The notes: generated by a model not told the origin, from the letters alone. A stretch of 64,000 nucleotides of DNA from Amyloporia xantha (GCA_036971615.1 JAYKKR010000002.1:1612001-1676000), one strand, 5' to 3'. Numbered from the stretch's first letter, positions 38,199 to 51,120 are shown. A program made the numbers and translations.

Positions 38199-38760
38199 TG
38201 TGGACGCTCAAGGAGATGACCGAGAATGGTTGATGCTAGTAGTGTTTGTTACCCAGTCAGAGGTCGTACTGGTGCAATTCCTGTTGTCGAGATTATGCCG
38301 AGTTTGGATCCAGTCTTATGCAAAAATATCTTATCACCTGTATCGTCCAAGCACTGATCAGACAAGTTGGTCTATACGTTAGATTTATCGGCCATATTTT
38401 ACAGCCATCTCGTACTGGTACATTGTAGTAGTGACCGAGGAGAATAGTGGAGAACTGGGTAACCAACCACGCGCCCACCTCACAGCATCAGCAAACGATA
38501 CCGTCCAAGGGGAGGCGAAACCCGCTTTTGTTTGTAAATGAGCAAACGAATGTGAGAGCGCATCGACTATTGCTGTCAGAAGGGTATATGGGTCCGAATG
38601 TAACGGACTGGCGAGCAAGTCGCCAGGCCCGGAAGATGGAAATGTAGATATATATAAGAGCGGAAGAAAAACCAGGAAAACATTCTCATATCTGAGACTT
38701 AGCGTCCCGAGAGCGAGTCGTTATGGTCGTCAAACGATAGCAGTGCGGATGACTAGTGCT
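38199..38760. other. intergenic, convergent 3' ends
   Basis: 562 bp between the two stop codons; nothing recognised. Confidence 0.5.
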
Positions 38761-41700
38761 CTAAGCGTGGAAAGTGCCCATGTTGGGCGAGTTTTGCTGT
38801 TGATACATTTGATACATGTAGGCTTGGTAGACGTGGGGCGGCATAGACTGCGGGGTCATGGTATTGTACGACGGCTGACCCATGTTCATCAGGTTAGCAG
38901 CTTGAGTAAGGCCGGGCGACTGGGTGCCGAAAGGAACGGACGATTGCGGGTTAGCCGACTGTGCACCGCCATTGCGACGAGGGACGCTGCTGCGTGGGCT
39001 GGCGATGTCGGGAGAGCGCATCGCGAACGGATTGAAGGGATCGGTCGAAGGAGAAAAGGCTGAAGCAGGATTGGGGGAACGGCCGCGTCCACCAACGCCG
39101 TTCTGACCGTAGCCAGGGTCGATCTGCAAGCGAGGAGGACCTGATGCCGCATTCTGTCCACCCATCTGAAGAGCTGCCATCATGGATGCGAGACCCTGAT
39201 CGCTCGAAGGATAGCCAGCAGGAAGGCCAGGCATGCCGAAGTTGCTTTGAGCAGTGTACTTGTTCTTGCCATTGGGAGGCGGCGCGTTGGTGGTATATGT
39301 AGGTTGCAAATTGGGAACCGGTAAACCAACTTCCTCGATGAGGCGACGATAAGCTTGCGTGGCAATCACCTTCAATTCAATGAGCACCCTCTTCGTAGCC
39401 TCCACGTAACTCGGCCGCTTAGTAGGATCGACAAACGGACTCGTTAGGATCTTGTGGACGACGGCGACACCATTGACTTGGTCGCCCAGGACGTCCGTGA
39501 GGACATGGTCGCCAGGAGACGAGAACAGGGCTTCAACGATCTGGGCAGAGGCTTCAGGTTCGACCTTCTGATTGACGATCCTCAATACAGTCAACGATGC
39601 GAGTTTGTGGGTACACAGATGCGAGAGATGCGGTGTGAAGCGAGGTGCGAGCAAGTTGTATCTCGACGGGAAGCTCGACGTATCAAGCAGCCACGTGAGG
39701 AGGAGCGCGCCGTTCGGGTTGGTGGCCAGTGGAATGGAGTTGAGGATCACGGCCGTGGCGATACGACGCTGCTGGTTCAACGTGATGTGGCTGCTTTCAA
39801 GACAGGCTCTCATACTACGGGCACCAAAACGACCTTGCGCGATCTCCCAGAGACGGTCGACCATTGCATCGAAGAGGAAATCGGTAGCAGGGGCACCAAA
39901 GCGGAGACAGCACCTAGAAGTATGTCAGTCATCGCGGCCAGATGAGAGTGACAAGGATGCTCACTGTACAACGTAGTTACCGAACTGATCCAATAAGAGA
40001 GGTGGAACGTAAGGCCTTAAATTCTGCGTGATGAGTGCGACCTCGTCAGGCGTCTGCACACATTCGATGATCTTCTGAGCCGCCCAAGTACCGTTCTTGT
40101 GGATACCGATCATAGCGAGGTGAGGGCTGATGCGCTCCAGCATTGCCAGCCTAGGGACAGGGGAACACTTCTCGAATAACTTCTGGACAACCTATTTTCG
40201 AAATGAGTCAAGCTATCCGTGTCACACAAAATGGCTCTCAACCTACCGTGTTACCAAGCCAATCCGAAGCGAGGTCAACGATCTCACCGTCAAGGAAATC
40301 AGCCGCCACGTTGTCGATCTCTTCAGTCGAGATAGTGCTGGTATCAAGTCGCTTGCGGAGTTCTCGCAGTTTAGATGCGTCCCACCGCCTGTTGTGAGGC
40401 CTCTCGGAGACAAGTGGAATGGTTGTGTAGTACATCGTAGGAGGACGGAACTCTGGATACATCACGTCAGTCATACTCGTTGGAAAGGTAGCAAGAAGTT
40501 GTCAGGCTGACCCGCAAGTGTCTGAATGTCAGCCTCTGCATCCGGGCTGCCACCACTTAGCTCCTTCATGATCATCTGCTGCTCAGTGACCGATGCCGTC
40601 CAGCCCACAGGCTTGCCAGCACTATCATAAGCACCAGTATGAGCGCCAGAGGCGATCAGGCTAAGGAGCAAGTTGGACCGATAGTTCTCGACTACGCCGC
40701 TGAGGACCTGCTGGTCCACAGGAATGGTCGTGGCCCCCTTGATGTTGCGAAGGGCATGGATAGTGGCGCCAACGCTAAGGTCACCGACGCCTTGTACATT
40801 AAGTCCAACACTTTCATCTGAGCCGTTTGCGCCCTCCGCCCCATTCTTGACTGGCACCTTGGCGAAACCAATACGGATAGCACCAACGTCACTCCCCAGC
40901 ACGTCACGACCATTCAGGGCCTTCCGAGCACGCACGGCATCGTCCAAGCGCTCGAAGTTAACTTCCCAAAATTCTCGTCAGAATCAAGCCATCCGTCGTT
41001 GAAGCTTAGTACTCACTGAATCCGCAGTTCTTGTGCGTGAGAACCCTGGCAGACTCAATAGGCCCGTAAGGGCTGAAGACACTCAAAATCGTAGCAGGAG
41101 TGGTCGTTGAGGGAATCGATCCAATCCACAACGCTCTGGTCGGCGTTGACTGCAACTGCGCATCCATACCTGCCAATCCGGCGTTGTTGCTTGAACTTTT
41201 GCCGAGCGGTCCTCCGGGAGAAGTAGCAGACGGGCTGTTCAGGTTGGTGCCCTTCGCCGGGGCGACCGGTGCACTGTCAGCTTTGCCGAAGCCAATGCGA
41301 ACCGTTTGACCATTCGGCATGCCAATATCACCACCGAGACGGTTGAGCACATCCTCTTTTGCCCGGATGGCGTCCGCCTGGTCCACAAAATTGACGAAAC
41401 CGCACTCCTATAATAGTTTTGTCAGTATGTAGCACGCAAGTAGTGGGATCACGAAGTGACCTTCTCAGGCAACAACCTCAAGCTCTCAATAGCACCATAA
41501 GGAGCGAAGACGTGAATCAGCTGTTCACTGGTCACCGAACTGTCCAAGATTTCCAATCCAAAGCGAGCGAGTAGGAGTTTGCATCTGAGTCGAGTTCTCC
41601 GACTTCGGCGAGGTCGCACGATTCTGGGTAGTGGGCGCGGTCAGGTATGAAGAGCTACGAGACAACTCTCCATTGGGAAAATGGACGGAAGGGGATACCC

Positions 41701-42934
41701 CGCCGCGTGTGTTGGCCTTATCGCTTCTTAAGATACCACCAATGCCACTCTGAGCGGAAAGATCATTGGCATACAAAGACTGCGCGTCTGCATTGCGACG
41801 ATGAAGAGCTCTGGTGGTATCGTCGAGATTTCCGACAGAAATCGCTCGAGGACGTGATCCAAGGCCGGCCGAAAGGTGATCACCGTGCTTGAAACCCTTC
41901 GGAATGTAGCCCGAAGAGAGATAATCGCCTTCATTGTCGTCGTAATTAGCGAGGCTTTGCCGGCGGTAAAGATCCTGCTCGTATAGCTCCTCGTCTTCCG
42001 CGTTCGGCGTGGACAGCAACGAGGCGCCACCGGAGGACCGCAGGTGGTACGGGTTGGAGACGGTCGTTGCGCGCAACCTAGACGGATTGGATGCCAAGTT
42101 ACCCGCAATCGCTGCCTGAGCTTGGTTGCGCAGCTCAGAAATGGTGGCAGCTGGCGGGTGACGAAGCGTTTCGTCCAACCCCAAATAGTCAAGCGTGTGC
42201 ACGTCAAAGTCGTCAGCGCCTGAATCCATGGACGTAACAGATCGCAGATCGTCTAGGACGGGTAGCCCGCCATTCCTGGACGAAAGCCAGGAAGTTGAAA
42301 AAATGGACGAGCCGAAGGCGTTGGAAAGACCGGCGGCGGGCAAATTCAACGATCCGGACCTGAGCCGGCTGTTCCTCTCCGTGAGAGCAGAGGACGCAAC
42401 CGAGGACGCGACGGAAGTCGAATGACGTAAACCAGGCCGCACGGGCGCAGCAGCCGCCGAAGGAGGCGGAGCCATGCTCTGCCTTTGCAACTGGTCAGAG
42501 AAGGGCTCGGTAGAAGTAATCGCATTCGCTGCAGCCGTAGAGCCGCTCAACGTGTTAGAGGCGGCAGCAAAACGCTGAGCAGCGAGTTGAACGTTGGAAG
42601 GTAAGGTTCCGGCCCTCGCCCTCCTGAAACCCGCGGGGTAGTTAGTGGGCGGCAAGGTAGTAGAATCGCCCGTATTCGTGGTTGAGGGAGAAAGGTCATT
42701 AGGAGGGGAACCACCGGAAGCTAAGGCGCGCAGCGCGGGAGGCCTGTACCTAGCAGCACCAATTCTTTCCTCGGCCTCGAGCTCCCTCGCTCTGCAAAAC
42801 AAGATCAGAGACCACGTAGACAGCTAGAAGGGCTTGAATAACCTTTTCGCATAGGCAGCTGAGGGTGCCGGGGGCGGCGTCTTCCCAGACGCGACCCTGG
42901 AAAAGGGGCCGTTGTCGGTTGCCGACAATGACAT
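38761..42934 (-). CDS. JSN1/PUF2-like RNA-binding protein: two RRMs plus Pumilio repeats (contains a frame break)
   Basis: ATG 42934 starts MSLSATDNGPFSRVASGKTP; an intron near 42790-42845 leads to ARELEAEERIGAARYRPPAL. A Ser/Ala/Pro-rich region follows, then RRM1 (TPTRSLWIGN, CGFVNFVDQADAIRAKEDVL) and RRM2 (TPTRALWIGSIPSTTTPATI, CGF, ARKALNGRDVLGSDVGAIRI). Pumilio-type repeats come next (LAMIGIHKNGTWAAQKIIEC, LDQFGNYVVQ, GRFGARSMRACLES, TNPNGALLLTWLLD, DQVNGVAVVHKIL). The Gln/Asn/Pro-rich tail ends YMYQMYQQQNSPNMGTFHA. This is the architecture of yeast Jsn1/Puf2, which bind 3' UTRs of mRNAs, often for membrane or mitochondrial proteins. The frame breaks at about 41541-41550 in RRM1: one extra base after WIGN leads to TGA, while the +1 frame continues LDSSVTSEQLIHVFAPYG. 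Confidence 0.85.
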
Positions 42935-43922
42935 TTTGCCTGAAAAGTGTGGATATTACGAATTACTGAAAGTTGGGAGGTAGCGGATGCGGCAGAGCTG
43001 AATGCGAGATAAGCAAGACAGCAGGAATAGTGGGAAATCACCAGAGCTCGAGAGTCCGAGAGCGACGTGGGTAACTATGAGCAGCGGTAATAGGTCGTAA
43101 TAGGGCGATTTTTGCACAGAACCAAATTTTGAGGGCGAAGACAGACAACGACTGCCCAGGACTACTACAGTAGGGTAGACTCCGGTAAATAGTAGGACTT
43201 AGTAGGGTGAACGGGGTGGTTGGGAGCGAGAGACTCGACGAGGAAAGGAGCACCTGTGTCCCCCTTTCAACTCCGCTCTCTTCTATAGCCGCCCACGGCA
43301 ACCCCTGCCAATTTAATTTGCAGGCGGCCTTGTTCCCAAAGGCACTCGCTCTCACGCATACACCCAATGTTTTCCAGACATAGCCTTCAAGAATCCCCGT
43401 CAGGTCTAGAATGGAACAGTGGAAACTCCCCTGCAGATCACACAGAAACAGGAGCACTAGAACAGCTTTATACTTCGTGGTCGCTGCAGACATACATATA
43501 CATCACTAACTTAGGAGGAAACTATACTGAGCGGGGTTGCGTTCGCAAAGACGCATACAAGCAAGAACACGCCCACTGTAACATACTTTGCGGTTTCATG
43601 AATCACTGTCCAGCATATCGCATATGCTGCTCGAACGAACGAACGAACGGGTATTGGGGTCCTCGGCGGCGTTTGCCTGACCCATCAGAAAACGCCCAAT
43701 GAATGATGTCGGTTGACCGCTCGAATCAAGAAGCAGCGGTCGGACACATGCCGGGAAAGAAAGCGCAAGACGCGAGGCGAAAAAAAAAAAGACAAATGAG
43801 AGTAATGGATACAGGTTCTAAGAAGATCTGCAAACAGCAATAGAAACACGAATTCAATAAGTAGGACTAAACGAGGCACAAGAAAAAAACCATGCAAGCA
43901 TCATCCTGGTCGTGATGATCGA
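42935..43922. other. intergenic, about 1 kb
   Basis: Probably the 5' leader of the JSN1-like gene on the left and the 3' UTR of the APSES gene on the right. The 151-codon minus-strand frame at 43038-43493 has no family features. A CGAA tetramer repeat lies at about 43632-43649. Confidence 0.45.
43632..43649. repeat. (CGAA)4 microsatellite
   Basis: Four tandem CGAA units. Confidence 0.8.
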
Positions 43923-46900
43923 TTAAGAGAGCGAGCTCCGTGAGCCCCTCTTACTCGAACGTGTGCGAGAGCGGTTGGCCATGGCGTCTGCGACGCGTTT
44001 AGATCGCCGCAATGGTCGGTCTCGAGAAACCGCGTCCTTGTCTTTCGTCTCCATAGTCGCAGGAGGAACATTGTCATTTTCCTCCGCAAGTTCCACGGCT
44101 GTAACCAAAGACGGCGTCTCCCATTCCGGATCTGAGCACAACACGCGGAACATTTCTTCCTCGCTTGGGCTCAGAGGCTCTACCGCTGTCACCACCTCCT
44201 GTTCAGGAGACGCCGCCCGAGTGGGTAGCATATGCACGAGCGCAAACGTCGGGTGGGTCAGGAGTAAATTTTCCTCCAGGTCCCATTGAGAGGAAGTTCT
44301 GTCCCATATCGGACTGATTTCATGCGATGTGAACTCCAGGTGATGGGACGGTATGGAGCTGTGCTTTGCATCAATCGTCGACTGGAAGTTGGGTCCAAAA
44401 TGATGATGCGATGACAGATCTTGCGACATTTGGCGTTGCGCCTGATGATGCACGGATGGAGGAAAACGATCAAAAAGCTGATAGGAAAGGAAGACGGCCA
44501 ACACCGAGTGAGCCTCGAACATCTCCTGCGCAGTGATCAGTGGCACCCAGGTGCCACATACAGGTGTGGAACCCCGGGCAATGATGACAGCGTTGTGCGA
44601 ATGGGGATATGAGACATCCAGAGCCTTGAAAATTGCAGACGCATTGACGAAATCAGTGTCCAGCCTTCGTAGGATTAGAGATGAACCAAGCGTCATCTGA
44701 TATACCATAATGCCTGCGCAACGTGTATATTGTTAGCTTCCAAAGCAATCTCCAAGTAACACGATCTCACGCACCTTCATGTTGTGTGACTGTAATTGCA
44801 GGATCGCAAGGCTGACACGTGTGTGTGACATGCATTTCATCCACCTGTGATGACTGAGACTTCTCTTCGGGTGAAGGGACATCCCCTGTATTGAGTGTGC
44901 GCTGCGGATAATCAACCCTCGGCACTTCCGGCGACGTCGGAGACTTGATTGTTAGCGAAGTCAACGACGAAAGCAAAGAGGGAGAGGTCAGATCCGGCAT
45001 GAACTGGCCCTGCTTTGATTCGACGTTAGATGCGGCCAAGTCTAAACGAGGCGGCGGCAAAGTAACGCGTGTTTGAGGGGTTACGGCGTCAGCATCCGCA
45101 CTGACTGCAGCTGATCTTGACGCATCGGCGGTAAGCTGATCAGTTACTGGACATCGTGCCTTGTATTGTTCTAGCCAGACGCCTTCGTCAAGATCATGAG
45201 GCTTCACACTATCCGGACCGAGTAGCTCGGCGTCTCGCCACTCCAAGTCGTTGCGAATTGCCCTGAGCAGCTCGTCGGGATAGAGCTGGGAGGACCCGCT
45301 GAAAGGAGATATTGGAGAGATGGAAGAAGCAGGGGATGGACATTCAGGTGGCGGGGTGAGTGACCCTTCTGCAAAGAAGGGAACGCCAGAGTCTACTTCC
45401 TCCTGTTTGATGGGGAGCGCGTCGTGCTCCATGGGACTCGTAGCGAAGCTGTCCTCGCTGGTGCTCGCAAAGCTGTGAAAAATCCATGAGTCCACGTCCT
45501 CCATTTTAGGTCTCGGACGTTCCATGGGGATACCAGCAGCAGCACGGGCAACTACGTCGACAACCTTCATATCTGCAGCGCTGTGGAACTCGTCCCACGC
45601 ATCCAAAAAGCCACCCACGTCGCTCGGTTCTTGCTTCACGACGACCTCATCCTCGAATTGCACTGATGGCGAGCGCGGGCCTGGGCTTTCCCATTGGGTC
45701 TCCGCATCTCCATCGAAGTCAAACATGCTATCATCCCAACTCATTTCGTCTTCATCATCATCTAGCGACAATGCCCTTCCGTAGCCGAACGGACCTCGAA
45801 GGCCCATCATGCTGATATGAAAGTCTTGATCGTCGTCCTCCGAGTCAGGTGGAGGAGACGCAGATGTGACGCTGTACGGAACAGAAGGTGAACGACGATA
45901 GGAAGAAAGCTGGGAGTTGGAGGGGAATGTGGTTAGTTGGTCATCCGTGGAGGATGTGTAACCAGGGATGGACCGCCGCGAACCGCCCACTGGTGATTCA
46001 CTTTCGGAACCATCAGGAGACGATTCAACAGACATTGAGTCGCTATCAGAGTCACTGACAGAGTCGGAGTCAGATTCCGTGTCAGATTCAGAGTCGTCGT
46101 CCTTAGACAAGTCGATGACCTCTCGAGACTGAGAGCCTAAGGAAGGATCTGATTGTGCGGATGCTGCCGAAGAAAGAACGAGAAGCAGGTACGGCCGCAG
46201 GCCGGAGTCGCAACGTAAGCTTAACCTTGGGTGGTCTCTTCTCTTCTTCGCTGGACGAATCCGAACCTGACCCTTTGTCAGCGCACGCTCGCAGGAGTCG
46301 CTTCCTCTTCTGACCACACTGCTCCGCCCGCCGAAGACGATCCCTCTCACGCTTCTTCTCCCGGCCATGATGAGGTACAAATCCCACTTTGCCGTTTTCG
46401 GTATAATCCGACAGTCGTATGCCAGCCCTGGCAAATGGGCAAGGAGCTCCGGCTGCTTTGCTAAGGTACCAGACCATGGTGCCACGCCTGAAGTTGGTGA
46501 CTCGAGTATCTGAAGCGCTGAGCACACAGTGGGCACCACCGACGCGGGAATGGAGGGCAGATACCAGGTCGTCGTCAGACGCTGTGCCGGACAGTACGTG
46601 GCGAAGGAGAAGAGGATGGTCTTGTTGAACCTCGCAGCGTTGCAAGTGAGTCCGAATATAAGTTGTGATAGCTTGGCCGGCTGCGGAGACGCTGATAAAG
46701 GCAGGCAGAAGGTGATGGATCAGTTTTGGCAACGAGGTCTCATATATGAAGCAACGCACTTCTGGCACATAAGACCGTACTTCATTGTCATCTCGGCGAG
46801 ATCTTTGATGGTCATCGCACGATTGTCCTGTAGCAACGTTTGAGCCATGAGAATCCGATCACGCCACAAGACAGGGAAGAGGGGATGGCCCACTTACAAC

Positions 46901-47200
46901 AGACATGAAGGAACGACCTATGGCAAGAAACACTTTGCTGTTAGCGTCATCCGTATGCAGCATGACATGTTCCGGGGGGAACGCGGGCAGATCGGTACGA
47001 GGTGGGTCTACAGGGAGAGGCACGGCCTTGGCTCTGGGAGCGGGAACGGGTTTGATACGTCTTGGGGCGACGGGTGCATCAGGCGATTGGCGAAGACGGA
47101 CGGAGGGCTTGATTACCGAGTTTGAACGTATGCGTGTGCCATATTGGTGCGGCGTCGACGGCTGTGGACGGGGCGCTGGGATGGTGGCGGAGGAAACCAT
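43923..47200 (-). CDS. APSES/KilA-N-type DNA-binding regulator with N-terminal winged-helix-like domain
   Basis: ATG 47200 (MVSSATIPAPRPQPSTPHQY) leads into a proline-rich region. An intron joins FMSV to DNRAMTIKDLAEMTMKYGLM, and another joins MCQ to NVSAAGQAITTYIRTHLQRC and DHPLLLRHVLSGTASDDDLV; this block resembles the GDS1-type winged helix. A nuclear-localisation-like stretch (REKKRERDRLRRAEQ) and a long acidic Ser/Asp-rich middle follow (SESDTESDSDSVSDSDSDS). After the last intron (near 44710-44770) comes GIMVYQMTLGSSLILRRLDT, FVNASAIFKAL and WVPLITAQEMFEAHSVLAVF, an APSES/KilA-N fold. The Arg-rich tail (RPLRRSKRVADAMANRSRTR) suits nuclear import. The APSES domain is near the C-terminus, unlike Mbp1/Swi4 and more like Xbp1-type proteins. 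Targets are unknown. Confidence 0.72.
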
Positions 47201-50107
47201 ACGGTGCAGAGCATTAAGAGTGGGTAAGGGGCAGTCTTAGGCGTCGACCAGCGAAGGAAGCTAATATGAGAAGAGAGAGACAGGGGAGGGGAGCGCGCGA
47301 GCAGCGAAGGGGAGGAGGCAGGACAGGGGAGGGCGATTGGTGGAGAGTTGGAAGTCGGGGAGAAAGGAAGGCGAGAAGGAAGAGCACGCGCTTTGTGAGA
47401 GTTGAAAGGACGCGGCAGGTTCCTAGCGGTTACCGTGCCAGGCTTCCAAATTGGGCTAGTTTGATGGCCGCGGCTCCCCCATCGAGATCCACCACGTCAC
47501 ATAGTCACGCCCACAACGTCCGCCGTCTCTAAGTGGCCCCAGTCCCCGGCCACTGCGCCACTCCCAAAATAGGCCGTCTGCGGCTCCTGCTGCTGCGCTC
47601 GGCCTGACACGCCCCCCTGCGCCCATCCCTATGTGCGACGTACAGCCGTCGCCCTTCTCGGCCCCAGCTGGCCCTGCACGATCAGTAGACAACCCTGACG
47701 GACTGTGAAACCGCAACACACGATAACGGTTTTCACATCTGCCCAGGCTCCAGGCCCGTCAATGTGGCGCCCACGGGTTGGGGGACCGACAAGTTCTTCC
47801 GTATCATGACGCGTACGTGATTCAGTCACGTGCATGACCTGTACCATCCCCGAGTGAGTCGTCCCATTGTGTAGCCAGGCGAGTCAGGGGATAGACCGCA
47901 CTTGCCTGCTAAACCCTCCGTCCCTGGCGTGCCGGCATGTTACCACACCTTATTATTCCCCAAGTCCCCTAGCAGCAGAGCGGGTTTCTACCCTGCACAG
48001 CATCGCCCTGTTCTGCAGCTGAAAAGACTCTGGGGCGGCCCAGCCCGAATTGCAACCGGCCCAGGAGTAAGGCGAAGCTGACGGTGCGAATGACGTGAAT
48101 CAGCCGGCTTGAGCGTCTTTGTCCACTGCGGTTGCGCTGTGAACACACAGGTGTGTTGAACATAAAAGCCATAATAAACACGAGGGCTGGAACGAGGATT
48201 GTCTTCCGCTCGACTAGTCAGAGTAGTATGCTGTAGTATGTCAGCCGATGAAGGCTACTTCAGTGAGCGCCAAGGCGAAGTGCATAAGAGTGAAGTTCTG
48301 GTACGGTGAGAACTGAACGCGCACCTAAGACAGAATCACGATTCAGGTTTGGCTTCGACGCTTCCTATCAGAAAAATCCGCCCTTCAACACGTCCTCGGT
48401 TTCGTTCAATACAGTAGTGCCCGACGCGGTGCTGCGGCACGAGCCTACGGGCGAACAACGGCACCACCAACCTTCAGTAGAAATGCAGTCGATAAAGCAT
48501 CCCTCAACACCGAAATTGTCCTAGCAAACCATGTACTTGAGAGTACTCCTAGAAAGAATGATATGTCATTAATGCGCAATGTATCCCCTTTGTTTGCGAG
48601 CGCGTTCGACTTACGACGCAACTCTGGCAACACGCCATGCGCGATCGCCCGCAGTCTGCTGCCACAAACACCAGTGTAAACTCTCACCATCTCTCAGCTA
48701 GAATCGTCGACCGATGGTAGATCTATACGGGGAATATCCGACAGCTGGAGATGTGGTCTCCGGGTCATGATTGTGGGCGGTCTCAAGATCGCTGTGCGTA
48801 ACACGACGCGCTGCAAGAACATCAGATACGATTGCATCGTTCGCATCAGGAGACACTCACGATTTCAGATGCGAAACTTTGGACAACGCTTGTAGTCTGT
48901 ACGTGTCTAATGTTGAAGGCAATGGAGGAGGTAGCACCGAGGACGAAGCTGAAGCTGAGCCTGCCATTTGTGGCACGTGCCTCTGTACAGTTGCATCCAG
49001 TGGCCACTGGCCACAAACTTAACGTTTAACATTCAAAGTAGTTCATACGGTCAGTAATCGACATCCTGTCTCCAGCAGCTAGCTTATTGATTGAAGAGTG
49101 ATGAGGGTATTTTCTAAATATACGACCCTGTTCACCATGTATAACATGATGAGCTTGCATTTCGTCCTTTTCTGTTGTGATTGACAGACATATAAAATCA
49201 GATCGTGAGTGGAAGAATAGCAGGCTTCTAGGTCTGTCGGAACTGACCATGGAGTCAAGAAGGAGTAGTCTGTCGATCCGCGGTGAGGAAGAGATGGTCT
49301 GACGAGACTACTTGAAGTATGGATCCGCATTAACCCCACCGCGGAGGCCTCATGTCGGGAGACGACACTTGCAAGTTGCACGCCCGCCTGCATCTGCAAA
49401 CTGCATCTCAATGGCGCTATTGGCTCTTACTCTTGACACGCAGTGGCTGCCAGAGTGTGCTGAAGCTTCTTTGGACCATTTTCACGGACCTTTCCTCGTC
49501 AATCCGTGCATATTTAAATCGGTACGTCCAGTCTCAATGAAATCATTATTGAAAAAGCAGCTCGCTTTCCAGTGGGTGAGTCTATTGCCTGGAACGGCTA
49601 TTGGACCACCAAGGTCGACGACGGCACACGGAAGATACGCTAAAGCGGCGGTACTCCTACGGATTTATGTTGTACACCTGCCTACTTATATTAGACATGT
49701 TCAAAGACCTTTCTTAACAATGATATCACAATGAATACCTGACAGGCTCAGCATCTATCTTGACTCAACGCTGATATCACATCACTCACATCACTGACAA
49801 TGAGGTTCTTCGCATGAAATTTCAGTGCCTCTACGATTCATTTCATGCTCAAAATAACACACCATCATTTGCCTTGCAATGTCGTTAACGAACTCATGAG
49901 TTCAATGCATTCAATGGGGACATTCGATGGACAATGACATTGGGTGACATCAACGTAGAGCATAATACACCACCCCAGCCATGAGCCTGAAATCTCACTA
50001 CATGCGCATATACTCATACAAAATAGGCATTGAACGGAAAGTATAAGAATAGAACTTCAATATAAAGTAATCGTCCCAAAAGAATAAAGAGTATGCAGCG
50101 AGAGTCG
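47201..50107. other. intergenic, about 2.9 kb
   Basis: No gene supported. The left 300 bp is purine-rich on the plus strand, i.e. a CT-rich leader for the minus-strand APSES gene. Short frames at 48306-49022 and 49312-49734 have no recognisable product. Confidence 0.5.
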
Positions 50108-51011
50108 CTATACTACCGCTGGCTATGGGTCCAGTTAGTCAATATTTATTGACACGAAGGTGACGAACAAACCTTCATCGGCTTGGATCTTGACTTGGTT
50201 GTGACTCTTGGCTTCGCTGCCTTCGTAGCTGCTGCTTTAGCTGCAGGCTGCAAGATGATAATAATCAAGAGCAGTCAGCCAAGGAGACAAGACCGATCAT
50301 GTTTGCTATTGCTTGCCTTCTTTGCAGCAGCCTTCGTGCTCCCTGTCTTCTTCGCAACTCTCTTAGCAGGTTTGACTGACTTCTTAGTAGCCGACTTCTT
50401 TACCGGAGCGGCAGCCTTCGCTGCGGGCTTCTTAGCAGGGGCAGTGACAGCTTTCGTCGGCGCCTTCTTCGTAGCCACAGGTTGAACATTCTGATAGACA
50501 TGAATAAGAATAACAAAGTGCGGTAGTGACAAAGAAAATTACCTCATTGGCGGGAGTAGGCTTGTTCTTAGGAGCAAGCTTTACCTTGCCTGAAGGGCCC
50601 TTGGGCAGAGCGAAGATACCGACTTTGGCACCGTGGGCGATGGCCCGGTTCAGCAAAGAGGCGTTCGCGCCCTCAATCTCAACCTTGTACTTCTCGCTGA
50701 TATACTGAACAAAAGTGGAATGAGGTACTCACACAACAGGATAAAATGAATAAGATTACCTTCTTAATCGTAGCACGGGAAACACCAGAACGGGCTTCGT
50801 CTTTATGATCGACAATACATTCCTATACATCGGATAGTTGAGAACTGAAATCTATCAAGAGGGCGTCCACGGGACAACCGACCGTAATCATATCTTTCCA
50901 CGAGGGATGTGAGGCGGCAACTTTCGCATTTGCCTTGCTGCCCGCCGCCTTGGATGTCTTCGATTTAGTCGCAATGGGCTTTACAGCCTTAGTAGTTGCT
51001 GCAGAAACCAT
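50108..51011 (-). CDS. linker histone H1
   Basis: ATG 51011 gives a Lys/Ala/Thr-rich head (MVSAATTKAVKPIATKSKTS). The globular winged-helix H15 domain is SHPSWKDMITECIVDHKDEA, RSGVSRATIKK, YISEKYKVEIEGANASLLNR and AIAHGAKVGIFALPKGPSGK. A Lys/Ala/Pro-rich tail (KKPAAKAAAPVKKSATKKS) ends KSRSKPMK. Six exons. A final intron (about 50123-50171, with branch point GACTAAC) joins PMK to PAVV and TAG at 50108-50110; without it the protein would end KVCSSPSCQ. The intron at 50248-50315 has a GC donor. H1 binds linker DNA between nucleosomes. MCB-type boxes lie upstream. Confidence 0.92.
50248..50315 (-). other. GC-AG intron in histone H1
   Basis: The donor reads AAGAAG then GCAAGC, and the acceptor ends ATCTTGCAG. 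Removing 68 nt joins KAAAKK to PAAKAAATKAAKPR in phase 0. The only nearby GT (in CGGTCTTG) would shift the frame. Confidence 0.75.
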
Positions 51012-51120
51012 GTTTTGGTCGTCGAGTTTACAGCTGTAGATGGTTGTTATAGAGGGGCAGGATGATTTGAAAAGGGAACTTAGGGGAAAGGGAGCCAGCC
51101 CCACCCAAGATCCGCGCTAC

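Noticed and set aside
43038..43493. 151-codon minus-strand frame upstream of the JSN1-like gene
   Set aside because: No family features and no splice connection; it lies in the probable leader of the JSN1-like gene.
49312..49734. 140-codon plus-strand frame in the large gap before histone H1
   Set aside because: No domain, no homologue recalled, and no supporting promoter or splice pattern.
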